Assembly (NCBI GenBank): GCA_039545355.1
Contig: BCJJ01000009.1
Coordinates: 715,807 to 779,806 of the forward strand
DNA length: 64,000 bases
Reading direction: 5' to 3'
Origin: Trichosporon coremiiforme
Taxonomy: Eukaryota > Basidiomycota > Tremellomycetes > Trichosporonales > Trichosporonaceae
Shown: positions 10,701 to 20,091 of the stretch, piece after piece
Position numbering within the stretch: the first letter of the stretch is position 1
Layout: each line of letters starts with the position of its first letter
Made by a program: the position numbers and the translations under genes
The notes under the pieces: generated by a model
Seen by the model: the letters and a program-made list of their open reading frames with translations, nothing else
Told to the model about the DNA's origin: nothing
Databases searched by the model: none

Positions 10701-12205
10701 TCCGAGACGTCCGAAGCAGACTCGGTCTCGGCACGACGCGAGGCAGCAAGCTCCCTACGCTGACTACGGGCGAACTCGTCAGCTGCACGGCGGCGGCCGT
10801 ACGGGGAGATCATCGAAGAAATGGCCTTGTCGGCGAGCCACTCGGAGCCGTGCTTCTTCTTCGTCTTCTCCTTATCGGCCTGAGTCGCGAGCGGCACGGA
10901 GATAGCCTTGCGGAGCTGACGGCTGGAGCTTCCAATGAGGTTCGGAGGCAGTCCGGTCGACGGGGCGGGCGTCTTCTTTTCGACCTTGTTCGGCTTCCGG
11001 AGCGCCTCGAGGTGGAACAGGATCCGCTCGGCCTCGTTCTGAGCGACAGGCTTCGGCTTCTCAGCTTCCAGGTCGGATGCGCGGATAAAGCCTTTCTCAG
11101 AGTCGAAGACCATCTTTCCGCGCCTGATGGGAGTAGGCTGCTGGCGCTGAGACTGGCCGAGGGAGCCGTGCGAGCGCGCGTGCGATAACCGCGAGTACGT
11201 CGAGGCCCGCGGGGAGGTCATCCAGTCGAGCGTGCCGCCGTTCGTCGCCTCGGACGATTCCGGAATGCTGCCGAACTCGTCAAAGTGGATACTAGCACGC
11301 TGACGAAGGCGCGACGAACCGCGTAACGAGCCGGTGCGCATCGACACGTCCGACTGGGCCGTTCCCTCGCGCTCCATGCGATCGTCGTCGGCAATGCTGG
11401 AAAGGTTCACGGCCGTCGTCGAGCGCGAGAATCCCGAGCCGGCACGGAACGGCGAGTTCGAGAACATCATCGCGTCGGAGCGGCGGGGAGTGTGTGACCG
11501 CAGGCTGGCGGCGCGCGCGGTAACAGGGCCGGCCGACTCGCCGAAGTGGGCCAGGTCGGAACGGGCGAGGGCAGAGTGCTCGCGCTCCCTGTCCGCATCC
11601 CACGAAGCAAAGTCAGAGCGACGCGGCGTGCCGCGCACACTGGGCGAGGAGGGTGCGAGCATCGAGCGAGGAGGGTCGAGGTACGCAGACGGGGGAGCGG
11701 CTAAGCTCATGCGATTAGACTTGCGGAGCGATCCCGGGGTCAGGGACGGCAACGTCGTGGAGGATGCAGGCTCATAGGGCCCCCGGGCCGGCGTCCAGGT
11801 CGATGTCGACGAGGCGTAGAGGTTGCCTAAGGATTGCCGTCTCCTGACCGGCTTCTCCGGGCTCGCCTTGCGGGAGCGCTTGGTGTTGCGGCCATCGGAG
11901 GGAGACTCGGGTGAGGCCCCACGCTTGTTTTTCGAGCCATGGGGTGGTGACAACCCAGCGGCGAGGGCTGGACGCTCACGGGCCGCGTCAGCCTCGACAT
12001 CCTGCTCCGCCTGCTTGTTAGGCGTCGAAATCCAGTTCAGCGGACGGGAGAAGAGCGACTTGAGGCCACCAAGCATCGAAGTCGAGCGACGAAGAGTGGG
12101 GCCGTTCGTGTTCGGAGTAGAGGGCGGGCGCGAGTAAGGGAGCAGATTGTCGCGCTGCTTCCTAGGCGAGCGCACGGCGCCAGGAAGGGTGTGATACTCG
12201 CTCAT
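7799..12205 (-). CDS. FG-repeat nucleoporin, nuclear-basket (Nup1/Nup60/Nup153) type
   Basis: Large intronless gene, 1468 residues. FG nucleoporins form the permeability barrier of the nuclear pore and bind karyopherins. N-terminal region has a hydrophobic/basic stretch around residues 40-60 (MLGGLKSLFSRPLNWIS) resembling the membrane-binding amphipathic helix of Nup1/Nup60/Nup153, then a Ser/Arg-rich disordered region with KR-rich nuclear-localisation-like patches. From about residue 800 to 1450 there are dozens of FG motifs, mainly PAFSFG and FSFGSS of the FxFG class, spaced by Ala/Pro/Ser/Thr-rich linkers containing repeated KPA/DKPA units. The extreme C-terminus is basic (ARKIKPLRRGAKRA), close in character to the RKIK-containing tail of Nup153. 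Which basket nucleoporin it equals cannot be decided because FG regions are not alignable by eye. Start is the ATG at 12205, about 55 bp below a TATATA element. Confidence 0.85.
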   Translation of the reverse strand: MSEYHTLPGAVRSPRKQRDNLLPYSRPPSTPNTNGPTLRRSTSMLGGLKSLFSRPLNWISTPNKQAEQDVEADAARERPALAAGLSPPHGSKNKRGASPESPSDGRNTKRSRKASPEKPVRRRQSLGNLYASSTSTWTPARGPYEPASSTTLPSLTPGSLRKSNRMSLAAPPSAYLDPPRSMLAPSSPSVRGTPRRSDFASWDADREREHSALARSDLAHFGESAGPVTARAASLRSHTPRRSDAMMFSNSPFRAGSGFSRSTTAVNLSSIADDDRMEREGTAQSDVSMRTGSLRGSSRLRQRASIHFDEFGSIPESSEATNGGTLDWMTSPRASTYSRLSHARSHGSLGQSQRQQPTPIRRGKMVFDSEKGFIRASDLEAEKPKPVAQNEAERILFHLEALRKPNKVEKKTPAPSTGLPPNLIGSSSRQLRKAISVPLATQADKEKTKKKHGSEWLADKAISSMISPYGRRRAADEFARSQRRELAASRRAETESASDVSDMEVDSHSRASSRSRRSTRSRSKSSYASDDMSVDEPRQTLRRSARHAKSPEHEETTPKATRRSTRLRASQAKSPDPTPRRSTRKKPTASPEPEQAKTPTKAKTDVPTLVTIAPSPSSNASSTYQVRDDSEPRPRSSLRAGPERKTRAHQGAASYSSSRATSPGTGSGRFSAREEDLPQMDELENAKIPLASFKNFSIPMFGNDAKKDEPKESTTPAAPSEPQLSSRLSVPSSSQSTQQRNAQLSSLGNRLNGLQSRPRASSPLANNSIVAEASSPETTPKKDAALAPISSAPKSPPPSTGFFSLSAAASGASSSSLTPTGSTTPAGKPPASNFFSKPGSSSAPAPETSTPKAADGGMPSFFGSSKPASGTSTPPPKLDFGIKPAETGPPVVSSLFSGSNGDASKPADAPKAGFSSGSSAPAANESTETPKPTFGFGAPAAAKPAEAPKASGGFSFGSPSAAPAADKPADAPKPAFSFGTPSASPAPSTDKPAENKAPFSFGSGSSTPAAATPAASDKPAFSFGAPATSTDKPAAEKPAFSFGSASSTPAPSTDKPAAGKPAFNFGASSSPAPSGGSTFGSAAPAAGDKPAFSFGSSTPSADAAKPEEKKDKPAFSFGSSSAAPASSGFGSTNGSAAPAGDKPAFSFGSTSASPAPAAASTPASGGFSFGSSSAAKPAEAAKPFSFGSSNAPATSTSSVNGGDKPFSFGAPSTPAAPASGSAPASGGFSFGSTNSTPSNTFGASSTSNSFGSTSNAAAAAPSTQSFSFGASSNTTSTANAGSTGFGTAGASSSNPAGSGSFTFGAGSGFGSTNNATAPAGGSGFGSGPGFGSSNNSPSTSAASGFGSGGGFGSGSGFGASSTTPAAPAASSTPSFSFGAAQPSQPSQPSTPTGGFAFGSANSSGNAGSGTFQFGAGSSTAAPRFGSPAPDASAGAAGGFSMGVNAAEQAPGSPGARKIKPLRRGAKRA
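7880..9830 (-). repeat. FxFG-coding repeat array
   Basis: The DNA encoding the FG domain repeats short units such as those for KPAFSFG and GGFSFGS, with the complement reading as repeated CCGAAGC/CCGAACG blocks. Because codons are strongly GC-biased, the opposite strand stays open for hundreds of codons; those antisense frames are by-products of the repeat. Confidence 0.8.
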
Positions 12206-12761
12206 GGTGGTGGAATGGAGAGAGTGTGAGTGTCGAGTGTGGATGGGGAGTCGGTGGTCGAAATATATGAGAGTAGGTCGGGGTCACACAGGGGGAGAGT
12301 GTCGGGATGTGCGATTTTTGGTGTCGGTGGGTGGCGAACAGTGTCGAACAAGAAGCGTACGTCGAAGCGCCCCGCCTCGGCCTGATGGTCTGGTCGGACG
12401 GGGATGTGTCGGACAGTGGGTAGATGGGGTGGAGAACAGGGAAACGAGATGTTCGCAGCCCAGCGCTCTAAGCACCCACAGACGATGGGACCGAAAGACG
12501 TCAAGAACGAGTGAGCAAAAATATCCCCGCATCATTTTCCCCATTTTCTCCCGCTCACCCAAACACCAAAACATCCACTTCGTAAACCTTGTGCATCACT
12601 GTCCATCGCCGTCCCTCATCTTCTGCCACCGATGCCGTCAGTTCCAAAGCTTGTACCGGCCATGCCCCTGTCCGCCATGCGACAACGCGTTATTTGGGGT
12701 TGCTTCTTACAATATGTACATGTGAATGGCTAGCTGTAATGTACTGTGAATAACTTCCAGA
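12206..12761. promoter_or_regulatory. Nucleoporin promoter region and 3' end of upstream gene
   Basis: 556 bp between the nucleoporin start and the stop codon of the next minus-strand gene. On the minus strand a TATA-like run TCATATATTT (plus 12260-12269) lies about 55 bp before the ATG. The rest contains C/A-rich leader-like sequence and, near 12700-12760, AT-rich DNA with TGTACATGTGAATGG that may belong to the 3' end of the gene upstream. Confidence 0.45.
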
Positions 12762-15700
12762 CTACATCACTCCTGACAGGTCCCTAGGCTTGGGCGCAAT
12801 CGGGACAGAATGACGAGACGAGCCCACCCCGCCAGGCCCAGCTCCAGTCACAGGACGTGCTTGCGACTGCGATTGAGACTTGGGACGACCACTTGAACCC
12901 GGAGCCCCAAGTGGCCCGAGTGGTCCAGGAACGTGCAGTGGGCCAGTGAGAGCCGGCAGGCTGCGGCGAGGCACTGCCGACCCATGGTCAAGGCCATCGA
13001 CTACACCGCGACGGGGAGGCGAGGGACCAGCAATGCCGTCGGGAACGCTGCGCTGAGAGGGAGACGGTCCGTCAACTATGCCATGACTGTGAGGGTGCGA
13101 CGCCTGCAGGGAATGGCGAGAGTGCCAAACCTTGGTCGACCCAGGCATCGCCATCTCACGGTCGCGCTCGCGCCCTCGGTCCCGCTCGCGATCACGGGCC
13201 GCACGTTCCGCTGCGCGCTGAGGCTCCAGCTCACGGACCTCGGGAGGACGGGTGTACAGGGCGCCGTCAGCCGAGTCCGTCAGTTCCAGGCCGAAGCGGC
13301 CGAGATCGCGCCCGACACGCTCGAGGAAAGCGTCGCGCTTCGCGGACGGCTGAGAGAAATACGACGACACGAGAGTGCGCAAGTTGTTCTGACGTTAGCT
13401 AAAGGGGGCAATCTCTCAGCAAACGTCGGCGACCGCGCATGCATGTGTGCATGTCCATGCCACTGACGCAAGAGAGAATGGGCTCACCTTCACATTCTCG
13501 AGGAAGCCAGCAGCGTTGTCCTCGAGTTTCGCATCGAGTCCGTCGTAGCCTTCGCGGTGGAGGCGAGCATAGTTTGCCTCTGTAGCGTCCGCAGGAAGAT
13601 CGTACTCGCCTCCCTTGGGAGCGAGGACGATGGCGGGGTAGTCGAAAGCCAGGTCAGGCACTTGGGGCTCGGGCGCCACGAATGGAGACTCGGGATACCT
13701 GATCGAGTCGACGATGGGGGACGGCTGTGGCTGCGAAGTCGACAGGCGGTGCGAGCTGGCGTGATTCCGCGACGTAGCCGTCGGTGGCTGCGGAGTCGGT
13801 GCGAGCCCAGCGGGAAGCTTGGCAGTGGCAGGTGCGGTGACTGGTCGTCCCACGGCTTCTTGCACAGCCGCCGCGCGCTGGTACCAGTCGTCGCGGTCGT
13901 GGGTGCGCGAGTTGCGGGGCTCCCGAGGGTCACGCGGGTCGCGGAGATCGCGTGCATCGCGAGGATCACGGGGGCCGCACAGGTCACGCACTTCGCGAAG
14001 GTCAAGGAGGTCGCGGGCTGTGCGGGGATCGCGGGGGTTGCGGGGGTCGAGACCATCGCGTAGGTCACGCAGGTCGCGAGGATCACGAGGGTCGAAGGTG
14101 TACGCCGGCTGACCAGCCGGGTAGTAATTTGCAGCGGACGTTCCAGAAGCATAGGCATAGTTCTGCTGGCTGTAGTAGCCGCTGCCAGACGGGTGGGAGC
14201 TGTAAGATTGGCCGGCACGTGAGGCAGCTGCTGGATGACGACTCGTTGTCAACGGACGCTGATCGCGAGGCTCGCGGGCCACCATCCAGGGGTCACGCAT
14301 GTCGATGGGGTCGCGAGGGTCACGGAGCTCGAGGCGACGCTCGCGGTCGCGCACGTCGACGGGGTCGTAAGGGTCGTGGCGGCCGCGAAATGGACGGTTG
14401 GAAGATTCGAGGACAGGCTGCGACCTCACCTCGTACTCACGGCGGGAGTCGTATTCGCGCCTGTCCCACACACGATCTTCGCGCCGCTCTCGACGGTCAT
14501 CATCCGCATTCCTCCACAGGCGTTCACGCTCGCGCTCTCGTTCTGGGCGGACGGCCCTATCCACATGCTCGCGATCCAGCGAGCGCTCCCTCCAACGGCG
14601 GCGTCCCCAGTCAGCTGATCCGCGAGACGATTCAAGGTCCTGCACCTCGCGTTCCTCCCACAGACTGCGACGCCGCTCGGTGGGTCGCGCCCTGTACTCC
14701 TCGAGGCGTTCACGCTCACGTTCGCGTTCATACTGGAGGCGCTGGAGCTCCCGCTCACGCTCCCTGTCCAGGTCGCGTTCACGCTCACGCTCGCGCTCCA
14801 GTTCATGTTCACGCGTTCGGTCTCGGGACACTCGACGGTCGTAGTCGAGGGCTTGCTGGCGGTCGCTGGCCTCCTTACGGCGCAGATTCGTAGCGTTGAT
14901 GATGTACTCCGCCTCATTTACGACGTCGCGCAGCCGTCTCTCGGTTTCCGGATCCTGCTCCTCGTCATCGTCCAGAACCTCGATGGCATCCCCTCCTTCG
15001 GCGCGCTCGTCGACGTCCATCGGGTGGTCGTCGTCGGCATCGATGTCACGATCCTGATGGCGATCGTGGTCATGGTCGTGGTAAGGGTCGCGCCCGCGCT
15101 CATCACTTTCCGGCGGTGAGGGGTAGACGCCCATCCCCGTCCGCCTAGAGTCGGGATCTCGGGGCGTCCGGGTATCAGACGACGAGGCCGAGGGTTTTTG
15201 GGTCGCATTCGACGACGGGTGGGTACTTGGCGTGGCTCGCAGTCGGCTGGCGTTTGATGATGACCGATGCCTCGTGGCCGCTGGCAAAGGCGTCGAGTCG
15301 CGCGATGGCCCAGATCGGGGCCGAGCGAACTGTGCAGCGTCCGTAGACTGCTTTGGTGTTGATGCATGCGAGGGGCGTCTAGACCGGGGGGCCGATGAAC
15401 GGGCGGCCGATCCATCGTCTACGGTCCCCGCTTGCTGCGACTGCCCACGAGTCAAACGCTCGCCCGTCGTCGCGTCTCGAGTGGCGAATGAGGTAGGAAC
15501 ACTTGCAGCTTGAGCTCCGGAAGACACGGGTGCTGTCATGCGTGGAGTCCTGGATCTTTTCGAGGGTGGTTCGGGCGAGTTCATCAGAATCGGAAACGAT
15601 GTGTTGTCTCGAGAGCGTTTGGCGCCTGACGACCCGCTAGCCTCGACCGACGGTCTAGCCTCGGCTGTCAAGTCGTCCAGCATTGGCACTTCGGGAGTGT

Positions 15701-16706
15701 AAAACGTCTCGTCGCCGTCTTGGTCTGTCGTGGGAGGTGGCAAGTCTCCAAGTTTGGGATGATCTTGAGCTGCTTGTTGTGATGCGAGCGAGGGAAGTAA
15801 AACCGATCGGCGTGTGACACAAGTTCGCAGATTGCAAAAGAGGGGGCGCCGTGTCAGCATATGTCGATACGATGCACATGGTTGCGATGGGAGATGGCAC
15901 AACAACTCACGAGTTCTGTCATGGTGAGCGTCCCCGTTTGAAGCTGGCAGCGGCGGTTGGGAGGTGTCTGCTGTTGCATCAGCGCAGCGCCCAACCTTGT
16001 TGTTGGAGAGGGGCGGGAATGACTCACCGCCGTGCACTTCTCCGCTTATCGCAGCTACTGCCGCACCGTCTGGTATTGTTGCTCCGCTGGTCTGTGCAAC
16101 CTGCTGCTGCTCTGGTGTTGGGGCCGCAACATCTTCAACCTTCATGCGTGTCCTCGGTCTTCCTCGCGGTCGTTTCGGTGCACCAGGCGGCAGTTCCGGT
16201 TCGGGCGACGGCGACTTAAGGATCTTGTTGCCGAACTCGTCCTCAACCTCGATCTTCCAACCCTTCCAGCCCCGCCGGTGCTTCTTCTTAGGAGCAGCTC
16301 CAGCAGGTGTACTGGGGCCCGCCTCATTAGGAAAGCTGCTGGTGCCGTTCGAAGTCGCAGAGGGCGGTGCCGTGGGAGAAGCGGTGCTGCCGGCGCCGAG
16401 GACGCGGTTGAACGAGCTCGAGTCGCCGGCCGAGGAAGACGTTACGATCGGGGGAGGAGCACGGGAGCGGCGACTGCTGGAGGGCGCACGCTCAGCACGA
16501 TCGCGAGCGACGCTTGAAGCGCGGGAGGAAGGTGCGGGTGGTGCTTTGGCGGATGGAGGCTCGTTCGCGGTCGGGGCTGGAGTGGAGGTCCGATGATCTT
16601 TTGACGCGGTCACAGCACTGGGCGCGGGTGAGGCGGACGCGGCGGCGGTGGCGGGCGGGTTGTCGGACGCACTGGTTGCCCAGCGCGGAGCGCGCGGGGG
16701 GCTCAT
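12762..16706 (-). CDS. Uncharacterised Arg/Asp/Glu-rich protein with AT-hook
   Basis: Not recognised as a named family. Best model: exons 16706-16028, 15970-15911, 15769-13488, 13388-12762, about 1215 residues. Introns one and two (57 and 141 nt) are inferred from GTGAGT donors and GCTGATGCAACAG and AACAAGCAG acceptors; both are multiples of three without stops, so retention would also be open. The last intron ends CTAACGTCAG and is certain because the frame closes otherwise. Visible features: Ser/Ala/Pro-rich start; KKKHRRGWKGWKIEVEDEFG near residue 140-160; AT-hook core RPRGRPRTR near 180-190; a long acidic stretch; runs of RERERE and then degenerate RDPRD/RDLRD repeats; Tyr/Ser/Gly linker; conserved-looking C-terminal block FDYPAIVLAPKGGEYDLP...GFLENVKNNLRTLVSSYFSQP; then more RDRERDRGRERD. 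AT-hook and nuclear-like charge pattern suggest a chromatin or RNA-processing role, but this is inference. Confidence 0.75.
13905..14112. repeat. Degenerate tandem repeat encoding RDPRD/RDLRD units
   Basis: About 200 bp of GC-rich DNA made of 9-12 bp units such as CGCGGGTCGCGGAGATCG on the plus strand. On the coding minus strand it gives repeated Arg-Asp-(Pro/Leu/Ala)-Arg-Asp. Units are imperfect, pointing to an old repeat rather than recent slippage. Such a tract is prone to length change between strains. Confidence 0.7.
14640..14835. repeat. Low-complexity Arg/Glu-coding tract
   Basis: The plus strand reads as CGTTCACGCTCACGTTCGCGTTC-like repeats; the coding minus strand gives alternating RERERE and RDRE runs with long predicted charged single-helix character. 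It sits inside the uncharacterised AT-hook gene. Confidence 0.65.
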
Positions 16707-19700
16707 CGCCGGGCGGGAGTGGAATGGACGAGGTAATCGTGCAGAGGGGAAGGGGGAGGAAGGGAGATGTTCTTGTGGAAGAAGACACGACCGCTCGGTG
16801 GGAGGATTCGGGGTGGTTGACTCAGGCGTTGGCTCTGGCTGGTGCGGCTAGGCGTAGGGTTGGGCGGCGGACGCGCCGAGTGATAGGCGGCGGGCCCGAG
16901 TGGAGGTCCAATGGCGGTGTGTGTATGCAGTCGGGGCGCGGGTCCAGAGCCGGAGTGTCGGACGCAGGGGTGCAATAGCGGCGTGTAGAGAGGATAAGTG
17001 TCGAGGATGGGAGATGTTGACGATGGGAGATGGGGATGGTAATGGTGGATGGGTGGAGGGAAGAGCGCGGGGCAGGCGTCGAGGCGGCAGGGGCCAGGAG
17101 GTCAAGTGATGGGCTGGGTCGACGGGTGATGCGACACCGCGAAACCGACCAGAGCCAACCTCTCAAAACATCCGAAGTGGCACTTTCACTCGTCACCCTG
17201 TCCAAACCACTTCCGACTGCCGTCACCCATGCATCCAACACACTCAGCGACTCCTAATAAACAGCCCCCAGTACCTGCATGCTCTTTCCTCGTGATTGTG
17301 GTGGAACGAACATGCGTGCATCCTTCAACTAAGCCTGAAACACCGCTATTCTTCACCGAATCGCTGCCACATCACTCGCCACTGTCTTATTTGTTTCCTT
17401 GCATCGAGCCAGGGGCGTCGCATGCGTGTCGCTGTCTTCTCTGTAGTCTTATCTGTGGTATTGGAGCAACACAATAATATTTCGGGCTGCATTGCGAAAA
17501 GGCGAGAGGAGTGGAGTCCGGCTCTAAGGAAACGGGCGTAGGTGATCGGCGCGTCCCGCCCCCAGCTGCCCCGACTGCACGCGGCTTAATCAATCCCCAT
17601 AGTTCCGCCACCATTACGATCCTTCCTTTGCAGCAATCCCTTGCTCCTCCAATGGTCACTTAATGGGCGCTACGTTTTCAGTCGCTGACAAAAGTGAGGA
17701 CGAGGCGGATGTGCTGCAACTTGGAGGGAGGCTATATATTGGGCAGGGAACCGTACACCACTTCCCTATGAACGCCGCAGTCGGGGGCGCAAGCCTCACT
17801 CGGCGTCTACAGTTCAGTGGCCTGAGCAGTGTCTCTGCCTGACGCAAGCTGGGTGTTTGCTTTGAACTCCGTATTGTGCATGGCTCACGGACGATAATGC
17901 GCTAGCTGATGGGATATAGAAGTGGTAGACGACACTGACGCAGCGAACAGCCAGGGACGGGCCATGCCGTAATCTCCCGTGCCTGGTCGCCGCGGCCGGC
18001 GCCCCCCGCCTTCCCTTGCCCTGCCTGCCCTCACAGCTCCGCTCCGCTCGCCGTGTCCGCCGTGTCCGATTCAACCTCCCTCAGCTTGGGCCGAATGCCC
18101 GTTGCCACTGGCCCCTGCTGTCAGTGGGGAAACCCAGCGCCGCATCCATACTGTGACAAGCGAGCCTGTATCTGGACATACAGTACGGCAGGCAGGAATA
18201 CGAAGCCAGGAATTGTACCCCGCAATCCGTGGACGCCTCTGACGTCGTCACTAGTACCAGTGAAAAGCAGTGAGAATGACGCGATAGAGCGCTGCTGGCG
18301 TACTGGGGTGTGGCACACGGGGGTCCTTTCGATCGCGCTGCGAAGCTGGCAGAGCGGCAGAGGGGGGAGGGTCGGACAACGACGCCTTGGCATGCATGTC
18401 CGCAGCCACGTTGACATGCCGCAGCTCTAGTGGCAGCAGCGTATCGGTCGGTAACAGACTGTTGGGTGCGGTCGGTTCTGCCCTCCGAGTGGGGCTGGAT
18501 TCTTTACGCATGTCCGGGCAAAACCCGGCAGGCAAAGGCAGGAGGCGACACGGGAACCGGCCCATGGCCAAGATCAGCCGTGCTGCCTTGCTCTCGGTTG
18601 GACAGGTTGCTACTGCTGCAAACGTGAGTGGAGCACGGCAGGGAGGCACAGAGTAAGACGCTAGAGTGCAGTGTTAACGTCGCCGCGATGCGCCGAAAGC
18701 GCCAAACCTAGTGGGCATTCACGATGACGCTGCGGGCCCGGAACCGAACAAGAGCCTGCAAGGCGTGGTGCCATGCACACGGGTCTGCCCACGTTTGCAA
18801 GCCTGTCTGTGCGCCGAAAATAAGTTTAGTCTTCCTTGTTGGATCAGGCTGCAACACTTTCCCAGTCGCAGGCAAAACGGGGAGACGGGTCTTAAGAGAG
18901 TGTTGAATGGTGGGACGAGGGGAGGGAAGAACTCGGATAAACTCCGATCGACAGGGTAAACCTGACTCCGCTTGTTTGGTTTGCCTCCCCCCTCGTCTAC
19001 CTCTCCTCTGGTTTGCGAGGTGGCATGAGCAAGGTGGACCGGCGCACCTTGTTCCGCACGGTCTGGCGAATTGTTGGTCGTAGGTTTTCCAATATTGCCG
19101 GGTCATGTGGAACGTCGGTGGCAAGTGGGAATGAGGAATACAGGAAACATGCAGCTAAGCGAGGTCGCACGTATGTCATCGCGAAATTATCAGCCTCATC
19201 TGGCAGAGCTTCGTGTTTCGCTGCCTCCTGCCTCGCGCACCGTTGGCGGCAGAAGTTCGTGGGAGGAACGCCTACTTGCATGCGGGGTGACCGAGCTTCC
19301 CCTTCTGCCCATTGGCTCGTCAGCAATGCGGCACGCACGCATGCGTGGCCGGACCCAAAATGCACCGTACGTAAGAGACGCATGGAGGCACCTCGCTGGA
19401 ATTGTTTGCATGTCCGTATTGCAAGGCTAGATATCGTTTTAAGAGAGAACGCAGTCTAACGATCTGCGATGAAAGGCGCTCCTGGGGGATGCTCTCGCAA
19501 GGGATGCACTTCGTATTTGCCGTGGACGGAGCATTTCTTCATCCGTGAGTCATACGGAAGGCACGCTCCGTCATGCGCCTCGATACGAGCACCGTCTTGC
19601 CGGTGATGATTAACGCCTTACATTTCTAAGAGTCCAGGCCGCCGATCGGCAGGTAATATTGCACGGCACTGAGGCACCTGGCACTACTGGGCTCTGGGTT

Positions 19701-20091
19701 CATCATGAATGAACGATGCAGAGCATATTGCACGCCTTTCACGTAATGGAGGGCACCGGCCTTGGGCTATGCGGCGCAACTATGGAAGACCGGGAGGTGC
19801 TCGCAGTTCGGCGTTCGTGCCTCAAGACAACCAAATATTTGGTTCGCTCGTCTGAAATGCCCCAGTGATTTGCGAGCTCATCGTCGCAAAGGTACGGTTG
19901 CTGGATGCTAGTTGCTGAACGCCAGGTTCACTCACTCCCCTCTCGCGTTACTTATAGCATCGCGAATATTTGCTGCTCCGCTGAAATGGGTTTGGAACGG
20001 GGTGTAAATGTGACGCGGTCGAGCCAGCGTGAACAAGGGTCTAAAATGTGCGTCATTACGTGCGAGTTGCAAGAACTACTACGCTCTAAAT
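16707..20091. other. Gene-poor interval, 3.4 kb
   Basis: The first few hundred bases would hold the promoter of the AT-hook gene. The remainder has no frame with recognisable similarity. A TATATATTGGG element lies at about 17731-17742 and CT-rich runs at about 16,900-17,400 on the minus strand. Open frames in both directions at 18.2-19.4 kb overlap each other heavily and have no shared coding character. No tRNA or transposon feature was seen. Confidence 0.45.

Noticed and set aside
13952..14893. 313-codon plus-strand open frame
   Set aside because: Antisense of the Arg/Asp/Glu repeats of the AT-hook gene; low-complexity Gly/Arg/His composition only.
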